Assembly (NCBI RefSeq): GCF_026230105.1 | Contig: NW_026614300.1 | Coordinates: forward strand, 1 to 64,000 | Reading direction: 5' to 3' | Source of the DNA: Diorhabda sublineata | Taxonomy: Eukaryota; Arthropoda; Insecta; Coleoptera; Chrysomelidae | Length of the DNA: 64,000 bases | The notes under the pieces: generated by a model | Told to the model about the DNA's origin: nothing | Seen by the model: only the letters and a program-made list of their open reading frames with translations | Databases searched by the model: none | Part shown: piece after piece, positions 50,909 through 61,961 of the stretch | Position numbering within the stretch: position 1 is the first letter of the stretch | How the letters are laid out: each line of letters opens with the position of its first letter | Made by a program: the position numbers and the translations under genes

Positions 50909-53569
50909 TATTTGAGTGAGTTTGCATATAACTTTGTCAGATATCATCGAATAACATCGATTGAAGCCCATTGACGTCAACTGTCACTTTGTGTTAATTG
51001 AAAATTTTCAAAGTCTAACTTCCTAATTTGAAGTCGAATTTCAACATTTCTCATATATTTGAGTGAGTTTGCATCTAACTTCGTCAGATATCATCGAATA
51101 ACATCGATTGAAGCCCATTGAGGTCAACTGTCACTTTGTATTAATTGAAAATTTTCAAAGTCTAACTTCCTAATTTGGAGTCGAATTTCAACATTTCTCA
51201 TATATTTGAGTGAGTTTGCATATAACTTTGTTAGATATCATCGAATAACATCGATTGAAGCCCGTTGAGGTCAACTGTCACTTTGTGTTAATTGAAAATT
51301 TTCAAAGTCTAACTTCCTAATTTGAAGTCGAATTTCAACATTTCTCATATATTTAGTGAGTTTGCATCTAACTTTGTCAGATATCATCGAATAAAATCGA
51401 TTGAAGCCCATTGAGGTCAACTGTCACTTTGTGTTAATTGAAAATTTTCAAAGTCTAACTTCCTAATTTGAAGTCGAATTTCAACATTTCTCATATATTT
51501 GAGTGAGTTTGCATATAACTTTGTTAGATATCATCGAATAACATCGATTGAAGCCCGTTGAGGTCAACTGTCACTTTGTGTTAATTGAAAATTATCAAAG
51601 TCTAACTTCCTAATTTAAAGTCGAATTTCAACATTTCTCATATATTTGAGTGAGTTTGCATATAACTTTGTCAGATATCATCGAATAAAAGCGATTGAAG
51701 CCCATTGAGGTCAACTGTCACTTTGTGTTAATTGAAAATTTTCAAAGTCTAACTTCCTAATTTGAAGTCGAATTTCTACATTTCTCATATATTTGAGTGT
51801 GTTTGCATCTAACTTTGTCAGATATCATCGAATAACATCGATTGAAGCCCATTGACGTCAACTGTCACTTTGTGTTAATTGAAAATTTTCAAAGTCTAAC
51901 TTCCTAATTTGAAGTCAAATTTCAACATTTCTCATATATTTGAGTGAGTTTGCATCTAACTTTGTCAGATATCATCGAATAACATCGATTGAAGCCCATT
52001 GACGTCAACTGTCACTTTGTGTTAATTGAAAATTTTCAAAGTCTAACTTCCTAATTTGAAGTCGAATTTCAACATTTCTCATATATTTGAGTGAGTTTGC
52101 ATATAACTTTGTCAGATATCATCGAATAACATCGATTGAAGCCTATTGACGTCAACTGTCACTTTGTGTTAATTGAAAATTTTCAAAGTCTAACTTCCTA
52201 ATTTGAAGTCGAATTTCAACATTTCTCATATATTTGAGTGAGTTTGCATCTAACTTCGTCAGATATCATCGAATAACATCGATTGAAGCCCATTGAGGTC
52301 AACTGTCACTTTGTGTTAATTGAAAATTTTCAAAGTCTAACTTCCTAATTTGAAGTCGAATTTCAACATTTCTCATATATTTGAGTGTGTTTGCATCTAA
52401 CTTTGTCAGATATCATCGAATAACATCGATTGAAGCCCATTGAGGTCAACTGTCACTTTGTGTTAATTGAAAATTTTCAAAGTCTAACTTCCTAATTTGG
52501 AGTCGAATTTCAACATTTCTCATATATTTGAGTGAGTTTGCATCTAACTTTATCAGATAATCAGATAACATCGAATAAAATCGATTGAAGCCCATTGAGG
52601 TCAACTGTCACTTTGTGTTTATTGAAAATTTTCAAAGTCTAACTTCCTAATTTGGAGTCGAATTTCAACATTTCTCATATATTTGAGTGAGTTTGCATCT
52701 AACTTTATCAGATAATCAGATATCATCGAATAAAATCGATTGAAGCCCATTGAGGTCAACTGTCACTTTGTGTTAATTGAAAATTTTCAAAGTCTAACTT
52801 CCTAATTTGAAGTCGAATTCCAACATTTCTCATATATTTGAGTGAGTTTGCATCTAACTTTGTCAGATATCATCGAATAAAATCGATTGAAGCCCATTGA
52901 GGTCAACTGTCACTTTGTGTTAATTGAAAATTTTCAAAGTCTAACTTCCTAATTTGAAGTCAAATTTCAACTTTTTTCATATATTTTAGTGAGTTTGCAT
53001 CTAACTTTATCAGATATCATCGAATAACATCGATTGAAGCCCATTGACGTCAACTGTCACTTTGTGTTAATTGAAAATTTTCAAAGTCTAACTTCCTAAC
53101 TTGAAGTCGAATTTCAACATTTCTCATATATTTGAGTGAGTTTGCATCCAACTTAGTTAGATATCATCGAATAACATCGATTGAAGCCCGTTGAGGTCAA
53201 CTGTCACTTTGTGTTAATTGAAAATTTTCAAAGTCTAACTTCCTAATTTGAAGTCGAATTTCAACATTTCTCATATATTTGAGTGTGTTTGCATCTAACT
53301 TTGTCAGATATCATCGAATAACATCGATTGAAGCCCATTGAGGTCAACTGTCACTTTGTGTTAATTGAAAATTTTCAAAGTCTAACTTCCTAATTTGGAG
53401 TCGAATTTCAACATTTCTCATATATTTGAGTGAGTTTGCATCTAACTTCATCAGATATCATCGAATAAAAGCGATTGAAGCCCATTGAGGTCAACTGTCA
53501 CTTTGTGTTAATTGAAAATTTTCAAAGTCTAACTTCCTAATTTGGAGTCGAATTTCAACATTTCTCATA
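50909..53569 (+). repeat. 22-monomer unit, copy 2, first 18 monomers
   Basis: Matches 47660-50320 monomer for monomer at an offset of 3,249 bp. It includes the TATTTAGTG copy at 51350, the TTTCTACATT monomer at 51643, the GCCTATT monomer at 52084 and the 155-bp pair at 52525. After this point the order departs from copy 1 and joins the 17-monomer period. Confidence 0.85.
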
Positions 53570-54744
53570 TATTTGAGTGAGTTTGCATATAACTTTGTCA
53601 GATATCATCGAATAACATCGATTGAAGCCCATTGACGTCAACTGTCACTTTGTGTTAATTGAAAATTTTCAAAGTCTAACTTCCTAATTTGAAGTCGAAT
53701 TTCAACATTTCTCATATATTTGAGTGAGTTTGCATCTAACTTCGTCAGATATCATCGAATAAAATCGATTGAAGCCCATTGAGGTCAACTGTCACTTTGT
53801 ATTAATTGAAAATTTTCAAAGTCTAACTTCCTAATTTGGAGTCGAATTTCAAAATTTCTCATATATTTGAGTGAGTTTGCATCTAACTTTGTCAGATATC
53901 ATCGAATAACATCGATTGAAGCCAGTTGAGGTCAACTGTCACTTTGTGTTAATTGAAAATTTTCAAAGTCTAACTTCCTAATTTGAAGTCGAATTTCAAC
54001 ATTTCTCATATATTTGAGTGAGTTTGCATATAACTTTGTCAGATATCATCGAATAACATCGATTGAAGCCCGTTGAGGTCAACTGTCACTTTGTGTTAAT
54101 TGAAAATTTTCAAAGTCTAACTTCCTAATTTGAAGTCGAATTTCAACATTTCTCATATATTTAGTGAGTTTGCATCTAACTTTGTCAGATATCATCGAAT
54201 AAAATCGATTGAAGCCCATTGAGGTCAACTGTCACTTTGTGTTAATTGAAAATTTTCAAAGTCTAACTTCCTAATTTGAAGTCGAATTTCAACATTTCTC
54301 ATATATTTGAGTGAGTTTGCATATAACTTTAATAGATATCATCGAATAACATCGATTGAAGCCCGTTGAGGTCAACTGTCACTTTGTGTTAATTGAAAAT
54401 TATCAAAGTCTAACTTCCTAATTTAAAGTCGAATTTCAACATTTCTCATATATTTGAGTGAGTTTGCATATAACTTTGTCAGATATCATCGAATAAAATC
54501 GATTGAAGCCCATTGACGTCAACTGTCACTTTGTGTTAATTGAAAATTTTCAAAGTCTAACTTCCTAATTTGAAGTCGAATTTCAACATTTCTCATATAT
54601 TTGAGTGTGTTTGCATCTAACTTTGTCAGATATCATCGAATAACATCGATTGAAGCCCATTGAGGTCAACTGTCACTTTGTGTTAATTGAAAATTTTCAA
54701 AGTCTAACTTCCTAATTTGGAGTCGAATTTCAACATTTCTCATA
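52231..54744 (+). repeat. 17-monomer unit (2,514 bp), copy 1
   Basis: From the C27 monomer at 52231 through the T11/G123 monomer at 54598. It contains one 155-bp pair and one 146-bp monomer (17 x 147 + 16 - 1). Specific markers are GCCAGTTGAG at 53921 and TTTAATAG near 54325. It overlaps the end of the 22-monomer copy because the two periods share monomers. Confidence 0.85.
52525..52834 (+). repeat. Pair of 155-bp monomers, pair 4
   Basis: Asymmetric form as in pair 3, at the same place in the 22-monomer unit. Confidence 0.85.
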
Positions 54745-57258
54745 TATTTGAGTGAGTTTGCATCTAACTTCGTCAGATATCATCGAATAACATCGATTGA
54801 AGCCCATTGAGGTCAACTGTCACTTTGTGTTAATTGAAAATTTTCAAAGTCTAACTTCCTAATTTGAAGTCGAATTTCAACATTTCTCATATATTTGAGT
54901 GTGTTTGCATCTAACTTTGTCAGATATCATCGAATAACATCGATTGAAGCCCATTGAGGTCAACTGTCACTTTGTGTTAATTGAAAATTTTCAAAGTCTA
55001 ACTTCCTAATTTGGAGTCGAATTTCAACATTTCTCATATATTTGAGTGAGTTTGCATCTAACTTTATCAGATAATCAGATAACATCGAATAAAATCGATT
55101 GAAGCCCATTGAGGTCAACTGTCACTTTGTGTTTATTGAAAATTTTCAAAGTCTAACTTCCTAATTTGGAGTCGAATTTCAACATTTCTCATATATTTGA
55201 GTGAGTTTGCATCTAACTTTATCAGATAATCAGATATCATCGAATAAAATCGATTGAAGCCCATTGAGGTCAACTGTCACTTTGTGTTAATTGAAAATTT
55301 TCAAAGTCTAACTTCCTAATTTGAAGTCGAATTCCAACATTTCTCATATATTTGAGTGAGTTTGCATCTAACTTTGTCAGATATCATCGAATAAAATCGA
55401 TTGAAGCCCATTGAGGTCAACTGTCACTTTGTGTTAATTGAAAATTTTCAAAGTCTAACTTCCTAATTTGAAGTCAAATTTCAACTTTTTTCATATATTT
55501 TAGTGAGTTTGCATCTAACTTTATCAGATATCATCGAATAACATCGATTGAAGCCCATTGACGTCAACTGTCACTTTGTGTTAATTGAAAATTTTCAAAG
55601 TCTAACTTCCTAACTTGAAGTCGAATTTCAACATTTCTCATATATTTGAGTGAGTTTGCATCCAACTTAGTTAGATATCATCGAATAACATCGATTGAAG
55701 CCCGTTGAGGTCAACTGTCACTTTGTGTTAATTGAAAATTTTCAAAGTCTAACTTCCTAATTTGAAGTCGAATTTCAACATTTCTCATATATTTGAGTGT
55801 GTTTGCATCTAACTTTGTCAGATATCATCGAATAACATCGATTGAAGCCCATTGAGGTCAACTGTCACTTTGTGTTAATTGAAAATTTTCAAAGTCTAAC
55901 TTCCTAATTTGGAGTCGAATTTCAACATTTCTCATATATTTGAGTGAGTTTGCATCTAACTTCATCAGATATCATCGAATAAAAGCGATTGAAGCCCATT
56001 GAGGTCAACTGTCACTTTGTGTTAATTGAAAATTTTCAAAGTCTAACTTCCTAATTTGGAGTCGAATTTCAACATTTCTCATATATTTGAGTGAGTTTGC
56101 ATATAACTTTGTCAGATATCATCGAATAACATCGATTGAAGCCCATTGACGTCAACTGTCACTTTGTGTTAATTGAAAATTTTCAAAGTCTAACTTCCTA
56201 ATTTGAAGTCGAATTTCAACATTTCTCATATATTTGAGTGAGTTTGCATCTAACTTCGTCAGATATCATCGAATAAAATCGATTGAAGCCCATTGAGGTC
56301 AACTGTCACTTTGTATTAATTGAAAATTTTCAAAGTCTAACTTCCTAATTTGGAGTCGAATTTCAAAATTTCTCATATATTTGAGTGAGTTTGCATCTAA
56401 CTTTGTCAGATATCATCGAATAACATCGATTGAAGCCAGTTGAGGTCAACTGTCACTTTGTGTTAATTGAAAATTTTCAAAGTCTAACTTCCTAATTTGA
56501 AGTCGAATTTCAACATTTCTCATATATTTGAGTGAGTTTGCATATAACTTTGTCAGATATCATCGAATAACATCGATTGAAGCCCGTTGAGGTCAACTGT
56601 CACTTTGTGTTAATTGAAAATTTTCAAAGTCTAACTTCCTAATTTGAAGTCGAATTTCAACATTTCTCATATATTTAGTGAGTTTGCATCTAACTTTGTC
56701 AGATATCATCGAATAAAATCGATTGAAGCCCATTGAGGTCAACTGTCACTTTGTGTTAATTGAAAATTTTCAAAGTCTAACTTCCTAATTTGAAGTCGAA
56801 TTTCAACATTTCTCATATATTTGAGTGAGTTTGCATATAACTTTAATAGATATCATCGAATAACATCGATTGAAGCCCGTTGAGGTCAACTGTCACTTTG
56901 TGTTAATTGAAAATTATCAAAGTCTAACTTCCTAATTTAAAGTCGAATTTCAACATTTCTCATATATTTGAGTGAGTTTGCATATAACTTTGTCAGATAT
57001 CATCGAATAAAATCGATTGAAGCCCATTGACGTCAACTGTCACTTTGTGTTAATTGAAAATTTTCAAAGTCTAACTTCCTAATTTGAAGTCGAATTTCAA
57101 CATTTCTCATATATTTGAGTGTGTTTGCATCTAACTTTGTCAGATATCATCGAATAACATCGATTGAAGCCCATTGAGGTCAACTGTCACTTTGTGTTAA
57201 TTGAAAATTTTCAAAGTCTAACTTCCTAATTTGGAGTCGAATTTCAACATTTCTCATA
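54745..57258 (+). repeat. 17-monomer unit (2,514 bp), copy 2
   Basis: Tandem duplicate of 52231-54744 with every marker at the same offset, including GCCAGTTGAG at 56435, TTTAATAG and the 155-bp pair at 55039. I noticed no private change in the positions compared. Confidence 0.85.
55039..55348 (+). repeat. Pair of 155-bp monomers, pair 5
   Basis: Asymmetric form, displaced from pair 4 by exactly one 17-monomer period (2,514 bp). Confidence 0.85.
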
Positions 57259-58580
57259 TATTTGAGTGAGTTTGCATCTAACTTCATCAGATATCATCGA
57301 ATAAAAGCGATTGAAGCCCATTGAGGTCAACTGTCACTTTGTGTTAATTGAAAATGTTCAAAGTCTAACTTCCTAATTTGGAGTCGAATTTCAACATTTC
57401 TCATATATTTGAGTGAGTTTGCATATAACTTTGTCAGATATCATCGAATAACATCGATTGAAGCCCATTGACGTCAACTGTCACTTTGTGTTAATTGAAA
57501 ATTTTCAAAGTCTAACTTCCTAATTTGAAGTCGAATTTCAACATTTCTCATATATTTGAGTGAGTTTGCATCTAACTTCGTCAGATATCATCGAATAACA
57601 TCGATTGAAGCCCATTGAGGTCAACTGTCACTTTGTATTAATTGAAAATTTTCAAAGTCTAACTTCCTAATTTGGAGTCGAATTTCAAAATTTCTCATAT
57701 ATTTGAGTGAGTTTGCATCTAACTTTGTCAGATATCATCGAATAACATCGATTGAAGCCAGTTGAGGTCAACTGTCACTTTGTGTTAATTGAAAATTTTC
57801 AAAGTCTAACTTCCTAATTTGAAGTCGAATTTCAACATTTCTCATATATTTGAGTGAGTTTGCATCTAACTTCGTCAGATATCATCGAATAACATCGATT
57901 GAAGCCCATTGAGGTCAACTGTCACTTTGTATTAATTGAAAATTTTCAAAGTCTAACTTCCTAATTTGGAGTCGACTTTCAACATTTCTCATATATTTAG
58001 TGAGTTTGCATCTAACTTTGTCAGATATCATCGAATAAAATCGATTGAAGCCCATTGAGGTCAACTGTCACTTTGTGTTAATTGAAAATTTTCAAAGTCT
58101 AACTTCCTAATTTGAAGTCGAATTTCAACATTTCTCATATATTTGAGTGAGTTTGCATATAATTTTGTTAGATATCATCGAATAACATCGATTGAAGCCC
58201 GTTGAGGTCAACTGTCACTTTGTGTTAATTGAAAATTATCAAAGTCTAACTTCCTAATTTAAAGTCGAATTTCAACATTTCTCATATATTTGAGTGAGTT
58301 TGCATATAACTTTGTCAGATATCATCGAATAAAATCGATTGAAGCCCATTGACGTCAACTGTCACTTTGTGTTAATTGAAAATTTTCAAAGTCTAACTTC
58401 CTAATTTGAAGTCGAATTTCAACATTTCTCATATATTTGAGTGTGTTTGCATCTAACTTTGTCAGATATCATCGAATAACATCGATTGAAGCCCATTGAG
58501 GTCAACTGTCACTTTGTGTTAATTGAAAATTTTCAAAGTCTAACTTCCTAATTTGGAGTCGAATTTCAACATTTCTCATA
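57259..58580 (+). repeat. 9-monomer unit (1,322 bp)
   Basis: Starts with the A47+G49 monomer, contains the GCCAGTTGAG monomer at 57700, and ends with T11/G123. It has private changes AAAATGTTC near 57354 and GTCGACTTTC near 57974. It looks like a 17-monomer unit shortened by deletion, since its markers follow the same order. Confidence 0.75.
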
Positions 58581-59903
58581 TATTTGAGTGAGTTTGCATC
58601 TAACTTCATCAGATATCATCGAATAAAAGCGATTGAAGCCCATTGAGGTCAACTGTCACTTTGTGTTAATTGAAAATTTTCAAAGTCTAACTTCCTAATT
58701 TGGAGTCGAATTTCAACATTTCTCATATATTTGAGTGAGTTTGCATCTAACTTTGTCAGATATCATCGAATAAAATCGATTGAAGCCCATTGAGGTCAAC
58801 TGTCACTTTGTGTTAATTGAAAATTTTCAAAGTCTAACTTCCTAATTTGAAGTCGAATTTCAACATTTCTCATATATTTGAGTGAGTTTGCATATAATTT
58901 TGTTAGATATCATCGAATAACATCGATTGAAGCCCGTTGAGGTCAACTGTCACTTTGTGTTAATTGAAAATTATCAAAGTCTAACTTCCTAATTTAAAGT
59001 CGAATTTCAACATTTCTCATATATTTGAGTGAGTTTGCATATAACTTTGTCAGATATCATCGAATAAAATCGATTGAAGCCCATTGACGTCAACTGTCAC
59101 TTTGTGTTAATTGAAAATTTTCAAAGTCTAACTTCCTAATTTGAAGTCAAATTTCAACTTTTTTCATATATTTGAGTGAGTTTGCATCTAACTTTATCAG
59201 ATATCATCGAATAACATCGATTGAAGCCCATTGACGTCAACTGTCACTTTGTGTTAATTGAAAATTTTCAAAGTCTAACTTCCTAACTTGAAGTCGAATT
59301 TCAACATTTCTCATATATTTGAGTGAGTTTGCATCCAACTTTGTTAGATATCATCGAATAACATCGATTGAAGCCCGTTGAGGTCAACTGTCACTTTGTG
59401 TTAATTGAAAATTTTCAAAGTCTAACTTCCTAATTTGAAGTCGAATTTCAACATTTCTCATATATTTGAGTGAGTTTGCATATAACTTTGTCAGATATCA
59501 TCGAATAAAATCGATTGAAGCCCATTGACGTCAACTGTCACTTTGTGTTAATTGAAAATTTTCAAAGTCTAACTTCCTAATTTAAAGTCGAATTTCAACA
59601 TTTCTCATATATTTGAGTGAGTTTGCATATAACTTTGTCAGATATCATCGAATAAAATCGATTGAAGCCCATTGACGTCAACTGTCACTTTGTGTTAATT
59701 GAAAATTTTCAAAGTCTAACTTCCTAATTTGAAGTCGAATTTCAACATTTCTCATATATTTGAGTGTGTTTGCATCTAACTTTGTCAGATATCATCGAAT
59801 AACATCGATTGAAGCCCATTGAGGTCAACTGTCACTTTGTGTTAATTGAAAATTTTCAAAGTCTAACTTCCTAATTTGGAGTCGAATTTCAACATTTCTC
59901 ATA
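58581..59903 (+). repeat. 9-monomer unit (1,323 bp) with a recombinant monomer
   Basis: Order: A47+G49; A47; A20/T24/T30/G62/A99/A122; A20/A47/C67/A128; A28/C67/C119; CATCCAAC/T30/G62; a hybrid at 59463; A20/A47/C67; T11/G123. Its first six monomers match those at 59904-60785. Confidence 0.8.
59463..59609 (+). repeat. Hybrid monomer (A47/C67 left, A122 right)
   Basis: A122 (TTTAAAGTC) elsewhere in family II occurs with G62 and A99. Here it sits with A47, C67 and an intact T99, as if the left two thirds came from an A20/A47/C67 monomer and the right end from an A99/A122 monomer. The exchange would lie between positions 99 and 122. Confidence 0.7.
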
Positions 59904-60050
59904 TATTTGAGTGAGTTTGCATCTAACTTCATCAGATATCATCGAATAAAAGCGATTGAAGCCCATTGAGGTCAACTGTCACTTTGTGTTAATTGAAAAT
60001 TTTCAAAGTCTAACTTCCTAATTTGGAGTCGAATTTCAACATTTCTCATA
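59904..60050 (+). repeat. Single A47+G49 monomer before the six-monomer tandem
   Basis: CTTCATCAG with AATAAAAGCG and G123. It corresponds to the first monomer of the preceding 9-monomer unit. Confidence 0.75.
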
Positions 60051-60932
60051 TATTTGAGTGAGTTTGCATCTAACTTTGTCAGATATCATCGAATAAAATC
60101 GATTGAAGCCCATTGAGGTCAACTGTCACTTTGTGTTAATTGAAAATTTTCAAAGTCTAACTTCCTAATTTGAAGTCGAATTTCAACATTTCTCATATAT
60201 TTGAGTGAGTTTGCATATAATTTTGTTAGATATCATCGAATAACATCGATTGAAGCCCGTTGAGGTCAACTGTCACTTTGTGTTAATTGAAAATTATCAA
60301 AGTCTAACTTCCTAATTTAAAGTCGAATTTCAACATTTCTCATATATTTGAGTGAGTTTGCATATAACTTTGTCAGATATCATCGAATAAAATCGATTGA
60401 AGCCCATTGACGTCAACTGTCACTTTGTGTTAATTGAAAATTTTCAAAGTCTAACTTCCTAATTTGAAGTCAAATTTCAACTTTTTTCATATATTTGAGT
60501 GAGTTTGCATCTAACTTTATCAGATATCATCGAATAACATCGATTGAAGCCCATTGACGTCAACTGTCACTTTGTGTTAATTGAAAATTTTCAAAGTCTA
60601 ACTTCCTAACTTGAAGTCGAATTTCAACATTTCTCATATATTTGAGTGAGTTTGCATCCAACTTTGTTAGATATCATCGAATAACATCGATTGAAGCCCG
60701 TTGAGGTCAACTGTCACTTTGTGTTAATTGAAAATTTTCAAAGTCTAACTTCCTAATTTGAAGTCGAATTTCAACATTTCTCATATATTTGAGTGTGTTT
60801 GCATCTAACTTTGTCAGATATCATCGAATAACATCGATTGAAGCCCATTGAGGTCAACTGTCACTTTGTGTTAATTGAAAATTTTCAAAGTCTAACTTCC
60901 TAATTTGGAGTCGAATTTCAACATTTCTCATA
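60051..60932 (+). repeat. 6-monomer unit (882 bp), copy 1
   Basis: Order: A47; A20/T24/T30/G62/A99/A122; A20/A47/C67/A128 with TTTTTTCATA; A28/C67/C119; CATCCAAC/T30/G62; T11/G123. Exactly 6 x 147 bp, and followed directly by a second copy. Confidence 0.85.
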
Positions 60933-61814
60933 TATTTGAGTGAGTTTGCATCTAACTTTGTCAGATATCATCGAATAAAATCGATTGAAGCCCATTGAGG
61001 TCAACTGTCACTTTGTGTTAATTGAAAATTTTCAAAGTCTAACTTCCTAATTTGAAGTCGAATTTCAACATTTCTCATATATTTGAGTGAGTTTGCATAT
61101 AATTTTGTTAGATATCATCGAATAACATCGATTGAAGCCCGTTGAGGTCAACTGTCACTTTGTGTTAATTGAAAATTATCAAAGTCTAACTTCCTAATTT
61201 AAAGTCGAATTTCAACATTTCTCATATATTTGAGTGAGTTTGCATATAACTTTGTCAGATATCATCGAATAAAATCGATTGAAGCCCATTGACGTCAACT
61301 GTCACTTTGTGTTAATTGAAAATTTTCAAAGTCTAACTTCCTAATTTGAAGTCAAATTTCAACTTTTTTCATATATTTGAGTGAGTTTGCATCTAACTTT
61401 ATCAGATATCATCGAATAACATCGATTGAAGCCCATTGACGTCAACTGTCACTTTGTGTTAATTGAAAATTTTCAAAGTCTAACTTCCTAACTTGAAGTC
61501 GAATTTCAACATTTCTCATATATTTGAGTGAGTTTGCATCCAACTTTGTTAGATATCATCGAATAACATCGATTGAAGCCCGTTGAGGTCAACTGTCACT
61601 TTGTGTTAATTGAAAATTTTCAAAGTCTAACTTCCTAATTTGAAGTCGAATTTCAACATTTCTCATATATTTGAGTGTGTTTGCATCTAACTTTGTCAGA
61701 TATCATCGAATAACATCGATTGAAGCCCATTGAGGTCAACTGTCACTTTGTGTTAATTGAAAATTTTCAAAGTCTAACTTCCTAATTTGGAGTCGAATTT
61801 CAACATTTCTCATA
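60933..61814 (+). repeat. 6-monomer unit (882 bp), copy 2
   Basis: Same order and length as 60051-60932. The C119 marker (CCTAACTTG) is displaced by exactly 882 bp, from 60610 to 61492. Confidence 0.85.
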
Positions 61815-61961
61815 TATTCGAGTGAGTTTGCATCTAACTTCATCAGATATCATCGAATAAAAGCGATTGAAGCCCATTGAGGTCAACTGTCACTTTGTGT
61901 TAATTGAAAATTTTCAAAGTCTAACTTCCTAATTTGGAGTCGAATTTCAACATTTCTCATA
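61815..61961 (+). repeat. Single A47+G49 monomer
   Basis: Begins TATTCGAGTG (a private C) and carries CTTCATCAG and AATAAAAGCG. It separates the six-monomer tandem from the last copy of the 22-monomer pattern. Confidence 0.75.
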
